Of a stretch of DNA of 38,603 bases, positions 24,025 through 32,255 are shown piece after piece (position 1 is the stretch's first letter; each line of letters opens with the position of its first letter). Source of the DNA: CALCKU01 sp964534845 (lineage in GTDB: Bacteria; Pseudomonadota; Alphaproteobacteria; Caulobacterales; Maricaulaceae); contig CAZHPV010000018.1 in the NCBI GenBank assembly GCA_964534845.1, forward strand, positions 1 through 38,603, read 5' to 3'. The notes under the pieces are model-generated. The model was not told where the DNA came from. It ran no database searches and worked only from the letters and a program-made list of their open reading frames with translations. The translations under genes were made by a program, and so were the position numbers.

Positions 24025-24723
24025 ATGAGAGTATTAAGATCAGTTTGTGCGGTTATACCCACTTTGAATTCGCAAACCCATTTACCTATATTGCTAGACC
24101 AGCTTTCAGGCCGTACGGGGCGTATCGTGGTGAGTGACGGCGGGTCGAGCGACCAGACCTTAAAAAAGGCTGCGGCTTATAACGTGCGATTTGTGCGCGG
24201 CTTTAAAGGACGGGGTTCCCAATTGGCCCGCGGTGCGAAATGGGCAGATGATACGCAGTGGTATTTGTTCATCCATTGCGATTCCCGCCTTCCTGAAAAT
24301 TGGATGACATTGGTCGGGGAGCATATAGAGCGTATTCCACAAAAGGCGGCCTATTTTCAGTTCGGGGCCGATACACATATCTGGCAAGGCCGGATGATGG
24401 AATTTGTCGTTGGATTGAGAAATATCTTCTGGCACTTGCCCTATGGTGATCAGGCCTTGCTGATCTCAAAAGAGATGTATGACGCTTTGGGTGGATATAA
24501 TGATTTGCCTTTATTTGAAGATGTGGATTTGATCGACCGGTTTAAAGCCCGTTTTGGGTCTCGGCGCTTAAGACGGCTTGGCGCGCAAATACAAACGGAT
24601 GTCAGTGCCTATAAGCGCGACGGATTTAAGGCCCGCACGCGTCGTAATTTCCGTTTATGGAAAGCCTATAAGGCGGGTGAGAAAATCGAGCACCTAAACC
24701 AGACCTATATTGAGCCGTTATAA
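24025..24723 (+). CDS. GT2-family glycosyltransferase (TIGR04283-like)
   Basis: This 232-residue GT-A type enzyme has the N-terminal CAVIPTLNSQTHLP, the VVSDGGSSDQT motif, GRGSQLARGA, and FIHCDSRLP supplying the DxD-like metal site. PYGDQALLISKEMYDALGGY and PLFEDVDLIDR are typical of the TIGR04283 group. That family is often labelled arsenosugar biosynthesis, mainly from gene association, so the substrate is not known here. The start is ATG 24025; GTG 24022 is one codon upstream. The partner gene of the TIGR04282 type follows after nine bases. Confidence 0.85.
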   Translation: MRVLRSVCAVIPTLNSQTHLPILLDQLSGRTGRIVVSDGGSSDQTLKKAAAYNVRFVRGFKGRGSQLARGAKWADDTQWYLFIHCDSRLPENWMTLVGEHIERIPQKAAYFQFGADTHIWQGRMMEFVVGLRNIFWHLPYGDQALLISKEMYDALGGYNDLPLFEDVDLIDRFKARFGSRRLRRLGAQIQTDVSAYKRDGFKARTRRNFRLWKAYKAGEKIEHLNQTYIEPL

Positions 24724-24732
24724 GGATATTTT

Positions 24733-25317
24733 ATGATAAGGCCCACCTTATTTGTAATGGCCAAAGCCCCGCAGCTTGGTAAGGCTAAAACCCGTCTGGC
24801 CAAGGATATTGGTAAGGTTCATGCTTTGCGACTTTACCGGGCCATGATCGCCACCGTTCTGCGGCGTGTCCAAGACCCGCGTTGGGATACGATTTTAGCT
24901 GTGACGCCCGCGGTGATGCTCGGCGCTGTACCAGAATGGCGAGGTGTGGCGCAAATCCCGCAAGTCTCCGGCTCTCTCTCCCCGCGATTGGGGGCTGTTT
25001 TCGTCAATAAAGGGCCGACACTTGCTATCGGGACGGATTGTCCGCAAGTAAGCGCATGCGATATTGCCACGGCTTTCAGAAAATTACGCTCACATGAAGC
25101 GGTCTTTGGGCCAGCCGATGATGGCGGCTTTTGGTTGATCGGTCTTAACGGCCCCGTACGCGCCGATATGTTTGACGATGTGCGGTGGTCGCATGAGGAC
25201 ACTTTGGCGGATATGCGCGCAAAGATTAAAGGGCCAAGTGCGGCGTTACGCACATTGATTGATGTGGATAATCTGGCCGCGCTAAAACAGGTGCGTAGCG
25301 CCGGGAATTTTATTTAA
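24733..25317 (+). CDS. DUF2064/TIGR04282-like glycosyltransferase-fold protein
   Basis: This 194-residue protein has the nucleotidyltransferase-like pattern LFVMAKAPQLGKAKTRLAKDIG at its start, IGTDCPQVSACDI, and VFGPADDGGFWLIGL, as in DUF2064 proteins. These resemble CofC-type nucleotidyltransferases and are named TIGR04282 when paired with a TIGR04283 glycosyltransferase, as here. The two genes are nine bases apart and surely co-expressed. The product of the pair is unknown; no arsenic-related gene is visible nearby. Confidence 0.85.
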   Translation: MIRPTLFVMAKAPQLGKAKTRLAKDIGKVHALRLYRAMIATVLRRVQDPRWDTILAVTPAVMLGAVPEWRGVAQIPQVSGSLSPRLGAVFVNKGPTLAIGTDCPQVSACDIATAFRKLRSHEAVFGPADDGGFWLIGLNGPVRADMFDDVRWSHEDTLADMRAKIKGPSAALRTLIDVDNLAALKQVRSAGNFI

Positions 25318-25349
25318 CAGCGGCCTGCTTATCAGGTTATAAGCCCGTT

Positions 25350-25703
25350 ATGACTAAGCCACGTATTTATTTAATGGCCTTTGCCAAGATTTATCCGCTT
25401 TATATTGCCAAAGCGGAAAAGAAGGGGCGGACGAAAGCCGAGGTCGATGCGATTATTCATTGGCTTACCGGATATGATGAAGCGGGTGTGCAATCTGCCA
25501 TTAGTGATGAAACCTCTTTGGAAGATTTCTTTAACGCTGCGCCCGTACCCAATACCAATCGGGTTTTGATTAAAGGCGTGGTCTGCGGCGTACGGGTCGA
25601 GGATATAGTTGAGCCTGTCATGCGAGATATCCGATATATGGACAAGCTTGTCGATGAGCTCGCGCGCGGTAAAGCGGTGGAGAAAATCTTACGCCAGCCC
25701 TAA
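25350..25703 (+). CDS. DUF2200 family protein
   Basis: This 117-residue protein matches DUF2200 over its full length: FAKIYPLYIAKAEKKGRTKAEVDAIIHWLTGY at the start and LIKGVVCGVRVEDI followed by IRYMDKLVDELARGKAVEKIL at the end. The family is widespread, small, cytosolic and of unknown function. It starts 32 bases after the DUF2064 gene and converges on the MBL lipoprotein gene with only eight bases between. Confidence 0.88.
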   Translation: MTKPRIYLMAFAKIYPLYIAKAEKKGRTKAEVDAIIHWLTGYDEAGVQSAISDETSLEDFFNAAPVPNTNRVLIKGVVCGVRVEDIVEPVMRDIRYMDKLVDELARGKAVEKILRQP

Positions 25704-25711
25704 GCGTGTGG

Positions 25712-26551
25712 CTATGGCTTATCCTTTTTGGGCGCGTCCTTATCCGAACGGCTATTGACCGCCTTGGCTAATAAGCTAAGGGTTTCATTAATCAGGCCCA
25801 GATTGGAGCCTTTGCCGTGGGCGGGGACGACGAGACGTGTATCGGGATAGGTTTGTTTGACCCAGTTTAAACTGGCGGGCCAATCCTTGGTTTGCGCGTC
25901 TTCCACATTGCCCAGTGATGTACTGCCCGCGCCCATAACAGCGCTTCCCGCAAAGAGTATTTTCTCAGCCGGGACATATACAACCAGATTATCAGAACTG
26001 TATCCCGGTCCCGGATAGGCGACTTCAATGGAGCCAATCTTGGTGCGGGATTTGGGTGATTTAAGCGCGGCGACAGATGTGTTGGGCACAGCGCCCCCAA
26101 TCTTGGCCGCTTGGTTGGGCGTCTCGGGATGGGTGTAGATCGTGGCACCGCGGGCTTCAAGCAGGTCAACGCCCGCTAATCGGTCATAATGATGATTGGT
26201 CAATACAACTTTGGTAACAGGCTTTTTGAGATCGGTCTTAATCACTTCCAATAAGGATAAGGTCGCGATTTCGCCCCAAGCCGTATCCACTAGTGTCAGC
26301 GCGTCAGCTTCTTCGATAACCAGCCCGTTTGACGGCACAGCTTTCGACCCCGGAAATGTATAAGAGGAGGTATGTACCCAGACGCCTTCACCCACCTTGT
26401 TAAGCGTGACAGGGAATTTCTTTTGTATCTCAAGGCTTAATGTGTCTTTTGCAAGGTCAGGGGTAGTTTTGCGATCCCCGCCGCAAGCGGATAAACCGCT
26501 TAATGAGAGCATGAAAAACGCGCTCACAATATGTGTAAAATGACGCAGCAT
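25712..26551 (-). CDS. MBL-fold lipoprotein related to class B1 beta-lactamases, altered metal ligands
   Basis: This 279-residue protein has a lipoprotein signal with lipobox LSAC (Cys23) followed by Gly, so it probably sits in the outer membrane. It shares landmark motifs with NDM-type B1 enzymes: SNGLVI, LVDTAW (88-93), YPGPGxxSDN (179-188) and SLGN. The B1 metal motif HxHxD is instead NHHYDR (119-124), which resembles the Asn-x-His-x-Asp-Arg of subclass B2. The third Zn1 histidine is Tyr184 and the Zn2 cysteine is Ser203; the final histidine is kept in PAHG (His245). Activity against beta-lactams is therefore doubtful; a one-metal or different hydrolase, or a non-enzyme, is possible. Confidence 0.85.
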   Translation of the reverse strand: MLRHFTHIVSAFFMLSLSGLSACGGDRKTTPDLAKDTLSLEIQKKFPVTLNKVGEGVWVHTSSYTFPGSKAVPSNGLVIEEADALTLVDTAWGEIATLSLLEVIKTDLKKPVTKVVLTNHHYDRLAGVDLLEARGATIYTHPETPNQAAKIGGAVPNTSVAALKSPKSRTKIGSIEVAYPGPGYSSDNLVVYVPAEKILFAGSAVMGAGSTSLGNVEDAQTKDWPASLNWVKQTYPDTRLVVPAHGKGSNLGLINETLSLLAKAVNSRSDKDAPKKDKP

Positions 26552-26775
26552 GACTGTTCCTCTATCTCTATTTGGCCTATCCGTTATCTACGGGGCGCCT
26601 TTGCCCGTTTCTATATAAAATTCATATGCAAAATTAAAGCCTTGATTGCGGTAATTATAGCAACGCCTTTGGGCCCAATTGATGGTCGCGTTCACAGCGT
26701 GTGTATTGGGGCTTGCACCTTGCGCCCTTTTAGCTTACATCTCCCGCGCTTTAACCAATGGAATAGGAGGCTAAA

Positions 26776-27801
26776 ATGGGACATCGTTTTGCAATCGTCG
26801 GCGCAACCGGCAATGTGGGAACCGAAATGCTCACGATTTTAGCCGAGAGCAATCTTGAGGTCGACGAGGTTTACGCTGTAGCCTCGCGGCGCTCCGTTGG
26901 GCGCGAGGTGAGTTATGGTGACACGACACTGAAATGCCATGACCTTGAGACATTTGACTTTTCCAAAGTCGATATCTGCCTGATGAGCGCAGGCGGGGGC
27001 GTTTCTAAAGACTGGTCCCCGAAAATCGCCAAGGCCGGCGCGGTTGTGATTGATAATTCCAGCGCGTGGCGCATGGACCCTGACGTGCCTCTGATTGTGC
27101 CCGAAGTGAACGCCGATGCGGTTATGGAGTACACAAAGAAGGGTATTATCGCCAATCCGAACTGCTCGACCATTCAAATGGTCGTAGCGCTTAAGCCACT
27201 CCATGAGCGCGCTAAAATCAAACGCGTTGTCGTTTCGACTTACCAATCTGTCTCTGGCGGGGGTAAGAAAAACATGGACGAGCTTTGGCTGCAAACCAAA
27301 GGCATTTATTCTAATGACGATCTTAAGCCGCATAATTTCACCAAGCAGATCGCCTTTAATGTCATTCCGCATATTGATGTGTTTATGGATAGCGGCGATA
27401 CCAAAGAAGAATGGAAAATGAAGGCCGAGACGATGAAAATTCTCGACCCGTCTATCAAGGTCACCGCGACCTGTGTGCGGGTGCCAACCTTTGTCGGTCA
27501 TGCCGAAGCGCTCAATATAGAATTTCAAGAAGAACTCTCCGCCGACGAGGCGCGTGATATCCTACGCGAAAGCCCCGGCCTGATGGTTGTCGATAAGCGC
27601 GAAGACGGGGGTTATATAACACCCGTTGAGTGCGTCGGTGAATTTGCGACCTTTGTCTCGCGTATCCGCGAAGACAGCACGCAGGACAATACGCTGAATA
27701 TGTGGTGTGTCTCTGACAATCTGCGCAAAGGCGCAGCCCTCAACGCCGTGCAAGTGGCAGAAGCGCTGGTTAATCGCGGCTTTAAGAAAAAAGCGGCCTA
27801 A
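26776..27801 (+). CDS. asd: Aspartate-semialdehyde dehydrogenase
   Basis: This 341-residue enzyme makes aspartate-4-semialdehyde from aspartyl phosphate with NADPH, supplying lysine, diaminopimelate, threonine and methionine. The N-terminal IVGATGNVGTEML is the nucleotide-binding loop. The catalytic Cys130 is in ANPNCSTIQM, and the later YQSVSGGG is conserved. An AGGAGG site precedes the ATG. The gene stands alone between a divergent MBL gene and its own terminator. Confidence 0.97.
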   Translation: MGHRFAIVGATGNVGTEMLTILAESNLEVDEVYAVASRRSVGREVSYGDTTLKCHDLETFDFSKVDICLMSAGGGVSKDWSPKIAKAGAVVIDNSSAWRMDPDVPLIVPEVNADAVMEYTKKGIIANPNCSTIQMVVALKPLHERAKIKRVVVSTYQSVSGGGKKNMDELWLQTKGIYSNDDLKPHNFTKQIAFNVIPHIDVFMDSGDTKEEWKMKAETMKILDPSIKVTATCVRVPTFVGHAEALNIEFQEELSADEARDILRESPGLMVVDKREDGGYITPVECVGEFATFVSRIREDSTQDNTLNMWCVSDNLRKGAALNAVQVAEALVNRGFKKKAA

Positions 27802-27808
27802 GCCGCGC

Positions 27809-27834
27809 GGCGTCCTGCTACGCCTGACTTTTTT
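27809..27834 (+). terminator. Likely asd terminator
   Basis: GGCGT at 27809-27813 pairs with ACGCC at 27820-27824, with a T6 run at 27829-27834 after a four-base spacer. A second stem GCGGC-CTAA-GCCGC spans the asd stop codon at 27793-27806 and may compete with it. Confidence 0.55.
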
Positions 27835-27850
27835 GCTACAGTGTTAATGT

Positions 27851-27878
27851 GGCTAATGTCCCTTAGGGGACATTAGCC
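27851..27878. repeat. Perfect 12-base inverted repeat downstream of asd
   Basis: GGCTAATGTCCC at 27851-27862 is exactly complementary to GGGACATTAGCC at 27867-27878, with a TTAG loop. No T tract follows on the plus strand, so it is not a classical terminator for asd. The minus strand (end of the sulfotransferase gene, 145 bases away) also lacks an adjacent T tract. It could be a bidirectional transcript-stabilising or pausing stem, or a short mobile repeat. Confidence 0.85.
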
Positions 27879-28023
27879 AGCGCTCAATTTTGCTCGCTGT
27901 TGTTTATAAAACGGTATGGCAAAAAGGTAGAGATTACCCCAACGCCAATAATACGTACGCGACTTACGCGTTCGGAAAGACGCGCGATCGGAATAGATTA
28001 CTAAATCATTAGATGATGGGATT

Positions 28024-29967
28024 CTACGAAAATTCATTTGTCTTTTTTTCAATACTCAAAAACATTGCCTCAGCCGCACAAATATCCTTTTCATGTCTAA
28101 GCCATTTCTGTTTTTCTGGCGCTGTCAACGTGTAGCGTGATTGTGGAAATCCTTGCCTTCCAAATATCTCCATTCTTGGGCCGAATGGTACTTCCGCGAA
28201 TTGGCAGAGCTTCTGAAGCGTTACGGCGGGTGCATCAATCAAATCCTCATAACTTACTTTGGTCCAATCCGTTTGTGGCAGCTTAGAAAGGTCTTGCATT
28301 ATTTTTTGATTTGTAGCCGCCCATTGCCAAGCGGCAACCTCAGCTAAAGAGCGACCACGCATTGCGCGCCAACCTTTTGGAAGTAAGAGTGACCAATTTA
28401 ATCCGTCCCAATCGGGCAAATTTTTATAAGTGACAAATTTCTGCGACTGCCAAGCGTCAATCATGCTACCAATATTCGACCGCGCAGAGCGATAGAGATA
28501 GATAAATTTGGCATTTGGAAACATCTCGCGAAAAAAAGCAATTCTCAAAGCATTTTTCGGGGTTTTTTCCAAAAACCGTATTGAAGATGGTTGGTATTCT
28601 TGCGGAGTTTGCTCGTAGCCACTCCCGCCAGCATTTTGAAGTCGACTCATAAAGGCCTCCATCAAACGCATGCCAATTTCCGGCGTATAATCGTCAATCG
28701 CAAGCTCATTTGATTCAAAGCCTCGATTAGAAGGGTGAAGTGTGGGGATCGATTCAACTTCACGGTGGCTCTCGTCCCCAATTGTCCAAAAATCTCTATT
28801 GCGTTGCAAGGCCTCAAAAAGCATCGTGCTACCAGACCGCGGCGCGGCGACAATAAAAATAGGCTTCTTAAAGGTAGGTAGTTTAAACTCTTCCATGTAC
28901 TCTTTTAGAGAAAGTCCTGATACAGATTGAAGTATGTCTGCTGCTCTCAGGTTGCTTTGCGGCGCAGCAGGCCCTGCTTCAGAGCTATGCTGATCATGCC
29001 TTCGTTGCGCAGTAATATCTGTCATGCTTGTTATCCAAGCAGCCATCACCGTATATACATCTGCCTCATTACTGTCGAATTTGGCATTCTCTAGTAAAGG
29101 TTTGAGTTTGGTTTTAAAGCCTTTAACAAGCTGTTCATATTGCGGGATATACTCAACGAAATCCCAGTATAGCGCCCAATAACTATGCCAATTTTGCTTG
29201 AATACCTCAATTTCTTCGACTAGCTGCGAAAACAATTTTGGTGATGACTTCTGAAACCCATCTAGTTCATCAAGAAGTTCGTTGAGCATATTGTTAACTT
29301 CATCCGGCGATCGGACCGGTAGTGAGTTGAAACGTTCTAGAGCAAGCAGACTCTCAGCCGCTGCTTTATCAAACGCGTGATACTTAACGGTTTTAACGTG
29401 GCCTTCTTCTGAATGAGCTGGGTCCCACCCCGATTTGATTATTTTCCAGAATTCAGGTGAGCCAACTGTGTCGATAACGAGGTGAATTCTATCAACATCA
29501 CTTCGGTTATAAACGGCGTGTTGTCTCCAATTATCAAATATCCAAGCGTCGCCTGCTGCCATGTGGACATCTATATTGCCAATTGATGAAAAAATTACGT
29601 CAGGCTGAGTAATAATCGGTATGTGAATGCGTAGCCGGTTTCTCCAGGAATAATTTCCATCGCTATGTGCCGGAACATCACACCCTGCTTTAAGTCGCAT
29701 CAACCTTGATCGACCAACCACAGTGTTAAATGACGAGATAACCTGACGAATATAAGGGCAGTGTTCAAGCGCTACTGTAGGCTTCATTTCACCTTCGAAC
29801 AGGTTATTAATCTCACCATTAACCGAAATAAGCGGCAATGCCGTGTTACCAATTTTCCTAAGAGGGTGATACACCCACTCAGCTTCAGAGAACTGCGTTG
29901 CTTCACTCGCCAATCGCTCAATGTCAAAACGTAACGGTAGTTTGACGAATGCTGAGCTTAATCTCAT
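28024..29967 (-). CDS. Bifunctional aspartyl/asparaginyl hydroxylase-like and sulfotransferase protein
   Basis: This 647-residue protein has two catalytic-looking domains. The N-terminal part (about 1-170) resembles 2-oxoglutarate-dependent Asp/Asn beta-hydroxylases. HSD at 101-103 and His150 in NWRQH are candidate iron ligands, and Arg160 in DRIHLVID is a candidate 2-oxoglutarate contact. A mostly helical middle region (about 190-360) follows. The C-terminal part (about 367-647) is a sulfotransferase, with the PAPS 5' loop APRSGST at 375-381 and the 3' phosphate motif YLYRSARSNIGS at 490-501. A GGGAGG site precedes the start. No signal peptide is seen. The substrate is unknown; the gene stands alone between two noncoding gaps. 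Confidence 0.85.
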   Translation of the reverse strand: MRLSSAFVKLPLRFDIERLASEATQFSEAEWVYHPLRKIGNTALPLISVNGEINNLFEGEMKPTVALEHCPYIRQVISSFNTVVGRSRLMRLKAGCDVPAHSDGNYSWRNRLRIHIPIITQPDVIFSSIGNIDVHMAAGDAWIFDNWRQHAVYNRSDVDRIHLVIDTVGSPEFWKIIKSGWDPAHSEEGHVKTVKYHAFDKAAAESLLALERFNSLPVRSPDEVNNMLNELLDELDGFQKSSPKLFSQLVEEIEVFKQNWHSYWALYWDFVEYIPQYEQLVKGFKTKLKPLLENAKFDSNEADVYTVMAAWITSMTDITAQRRHDQHSSEAGPAAPQSNLRAADILQSVSGLSLKEYMEEFKLPTFKKPIFIVAAPRSGSTMLFEALQRNRDFWTIGDESHREVESIPTLHPSNRGFESNELAIDDYTPEIGMRLMEAFMSRLQNAGGSGYEQTPQEYQPSSIRFLEKTPKNALRIAFFREMFPNAKFIYLYRSARSNIGSMIDAWQSQKFVTYKNLPDWDGLNWSLLLPKGWRAMRGRSLAEVAAWQWAATNQKIMQDLSKLPQTDWTKVSYEDLIDAPAVTLQKLCQFAEVPFGPRMEIFGRQGFPQSRYTLTAPEKQKWLRHEKDICAAEAMFLSIEKKTNEFS

Positions 29968-30030
29968 TTATTGCCTCCCGTCATGGACTTGAATAAATTT
30001 GCACACTAAGTATCTAGTTCTATTTGTTAT

Positions 30031-30040
30031 ATTGCGCAAT
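30031..30040. promoter_or_regulatory. Perfect palindrome upstream of the hydroxylase-sulfotransferase gene
   Basis: ATTGCGCAAT is a perfect 10-base palindrome 64 bases before the minus-strand start codon at 29967. On the minus strand it overlaps a poor candidate promoter, TTGCGC-N17-TAGATA. It could bind a dimeric regulator, but a single 10-base palindrome in an AT-rich gap can also occur by chance. The rest of the 254-base gap 29968-30221 shows nothing clear apart from the repeat at its right end. Confidence 0.25.
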
Positions 30041-30194
30041 TTATATTGCTAGTCACCTAAGCCTAAAAATATAGAAAAGCCGAGTGTCTTATTTTGAGCG
30101 AATACTGCGTTATTGCCAAAACATTACCAGCGGCCTTTTTGGGGCGGTTTAAGCCACTCGCCTAACGTCTTCTAAGCCCCCATAGCCGACATTA

Positions 30195-30250
30195 AAATAC
30201 GAAAAATAAATCCACGCCCGTCTATCCTGTCCTATTTGTGGCTTTGTTTT
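30195..30250. repeat. Dispersed repeat, copy A (helicase 3' end)
   Basis: Two exact blocks, ATAAATCCACGCCC (30206-30219) and TTGTGGCTTTGT (30236-30247), recur in the same order and nearly the same spacing at 32267-32307. Copy A spans the stop codon of the helicase gene, so its right half codes for the last residues of that protein. It may be a short dispersed repeat or the trace of a duplication of the helicase 3' end. Confidence 0.75.
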
Positions 30251-31805
30251 TTCGCCGGTCTTGTGACTTTGGTGGTCGGCTTCGGCGGCGAGGGTTTTTC
30301 GATTTTTCGCCTTTCGTTTTGTTGCGTTTAGGGTGAGGTCTTGAGGGTTTGGTCGGCTTCGAAGATGATGTCTCCATATGTGTAGTAGCGGGCTTATCTG
30401 ACGCGTTTAAAGTTTTTGATGCTCTCCTGCTTTTTGGTTTTGCGCCTTTCGTTTTGTTGCGTTTAGGGTGAGGCCTTGGGGGTTTGGTCGGCGTCGAAGA
30501 TGATGTCTCCATATGTGTAGTAGCGGGCTTATCTGACGCGTCCACATTTTTTGATGCTCTCCTGCGTTTCGATTTTGCGCGGCTTTTTCCACGGCCCTTT
30601 CGTGTCTGGGGTTTGGGTTTCTCAGGTTCCGGTATTCTGGCTCGAGACTTTAACGCTTGGGCTTTTTGGATAAAATCTTCCGGTAGATCGACTTCAGGAA
30701 TGTCTGCCCTTAGCAGTTTTTGAATCGCCTTCAAATAAGCCCGTTCATCCTGTGCAACAAAAGCATGGGCTATGCCAGATTGCTGGGCGCGTGCCGTACG
30801 CCCGATGCGGTGTACATATTGCTCCGGCACATTAGGAATTTCGTAATTAAACACATGGCTGACGCGCGGAATGTCAATCCCGCGGGCGGCAACATCTGTC
30901 GCGATCAAGACATTGATATGGCTTTCACGAAACGCCTCCAATGCCCGCTGCCGCTGACCTTGGGATTTATTGCCGTGAATGGCGCGGCTGTCGATGCCGA
31001 CCGACCGCAAGCGTTTGACGAGCCGGTCTGCACCATGTTTAGTGCGCGTAAAAACGATGGCTCGCGATACATTGGGTTCCAAAAGAGATAATGCGAGCAA
31101 GGCGGGTTTTTCAGCTTTGTCTACGAATGTCATGCGTTGTTCGACTTTATCCGCGGTGCTGTTGGGCGGGGTCACTGATACGGTCTTTGCGTTGGTCAGG
31201 AATTGCTGCGCGAGCTGTTTGATTTTGGGCACCATAGTGGCTGAAAACAGCAGTGTTTGTCGCGTCTTGGGGAGTAGAGGGACAATTTTTTTCAACGCAT
31301 GTATAAAGCCCATATCCATCATCTGGTCAGCTTCATCCAAAATCAATATCTCGATATCATTGAGTTGAACCGAACCGCGTTCTAATAGGTCCATCAACCG
31401 GCCCGGCGTTGCGACGATTATATCAGCCCCGCCGGATAATCGCTTTATATGGCGCACAATCGACACACCCCCGTAAATTGATGCGACAGATAAATGCGGA
31501 ATTTTCCGACCATAAGACCTAACTTGGTCAGAAATTTGAGTGACCAATTCGCGTGTTGGCGCTAAAATTAGAATGCGGGCGCCTTTTTTTGGAGGCTCAC
31601 GATCTTGAAGGTAAATATGGTTGAGGATAGGCAGGGTAAAGGCGGCCGTTTTACCCGTCCCGGTTTGTGCCAATCCCATGAGATCATGACCCCCCAGCAC
31701 TATGGGTATGGCCTTTGCCTGTATTGGCGTCGGAGATGTATAACCCAAATCATGCAGGGCAGCCACCAAAGGCGGGGCCAGATTCAATGTTGAAAATTTT
31801 TCCAT
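30222..31805 (-). CDS. DEAD-box RNA helicase, RhlE-like
   Basis: I start at the ATG at 31805 (527 residues beginning MEKFSTLNLAPPL), behind GAGAG; the open frame reaches 31880 but the added residues have no family counterpart. Motifs are in order: Q-motif PTPIQ, motif I AQTGTGKT (46-53), PTREL, TPGR, DEAD (157-160), SAT (188-190), ARGIDIP and HRIGRTAR. These enzymes remodel RNA and ribosomal precursors in the cytosol. The last 150 residues are a basic tail rich in Lys, Arg, Pro, Ser and Thr, with two near-identical 45-residue units, likely for RNA binding. The tail is longer than in typical RhlE. Confidence 0.94.
   Translation of the reverse strand: MEKFSTLNLAPPLVAALHDLGYTSPTPIQAKAIPIVLGGHDLMGLAQTGTGKTAAFTLPILNHIYLQDREPPKKGARILILAPTRELVTQISDQVRSYGRKIPHLSVASIYGGVSIVRHIKRLSGGADIIVATPGRLMDLLERGSVQLNDIEILILDEADQMMDMGFIHALKKIVPLLPKTRQTLLFSATMVPKIKQLAQQFLTNAKTVSVTPPNSTADKVEQRMTFVDKAEKPALLALSLLEPNVSRAIVFTRTKHGADRLVKRLRSVGIDSRAIHGNKSQGQRQRALEAFRESHINVLIATDVAARGIDIPRVSHVFNYEIPNVPEQYVHRIGRTARAQQSGIAHAFVAQDERAYLKAIQKLLRADIPEVDLPEDFIQKAQALKSRARIPEPEKPKPQTRKGRGKSRAKSKRRRASKNVDASDKPATTHMETSSSTPTKPPRPHPKRNKTKGAKPKSRRASKTLNASDKPATTHMETSSSKPTKPSRPHPKRNKTKGEKSKNPRRRSRPPKSQDRRKNKATNRTG
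30308..30577 (-). repeat. Two-copy 135-base tandem repeat in the helicase tail
   Basis: The segment beginning CGCCTTTCGTTTTGTTGCG on the plus strand occurs at 30308 and again at 30443, and similarity continues across each 135-base unit. The encoded 45-residue units (about residues 410-499) share ASDKPATTHMETSSS and RPHPKRNKTKG. The unit length is a multiple of three, so the frame is kept. High identity implies a recent duplication or ongoing recombination. Confidence 0.93.
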
Positions 31806-32255
31806 AAGCTCTCGTGGTGACCCCGTAAAAGAGCCGTAATGAAGTAAAGATGAATGAGCCGGCAATGCATGAGCCGGCACGGGGCTATCCTAGCTATGAG
31901 CACCCTTTATCAGTCTACATTCAGTATCTATTGATGGCGGTTTTACCGGTTCGTTGATTAGGTTATTGCGAACTGGGTTTTCCTCTCACGTCGTAAAACT
32001 CTGCCTGTTATCGGCACAGTCATTGGGTTGATGTGGGGCGTAGAAAACACGGTTGCGATATTATCGTTCAGCTGCACTTAACACCGCTCATGAGAAATAC
32101 AAGATAAAATCTATACACCCGTAAACCAGACGCAGTAAATTTATCCCTGACGCCCGCTTTGCACTCTAAGGCGACGTTACAAACAACCTCATTGCAGATG
32201 TTAGCATAGCTTTTCGTTAGTCTAGAGTGGCGGTCCCCAGATAAATTTAAAAACA

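Noticed and set aside
26839..27528. Open frame of 229 codons antisense to asd
   Set aside because: It is entirely inside asd on the opposite strand and shows no recognisable domain or start signal.
31964..32080. About 40 open codons ending TAA with a protein-like composition
   Set aside because: No start codon in a suitable place, no ribosome binding site and no family recognised; too short to support as a gene or pseudogene.
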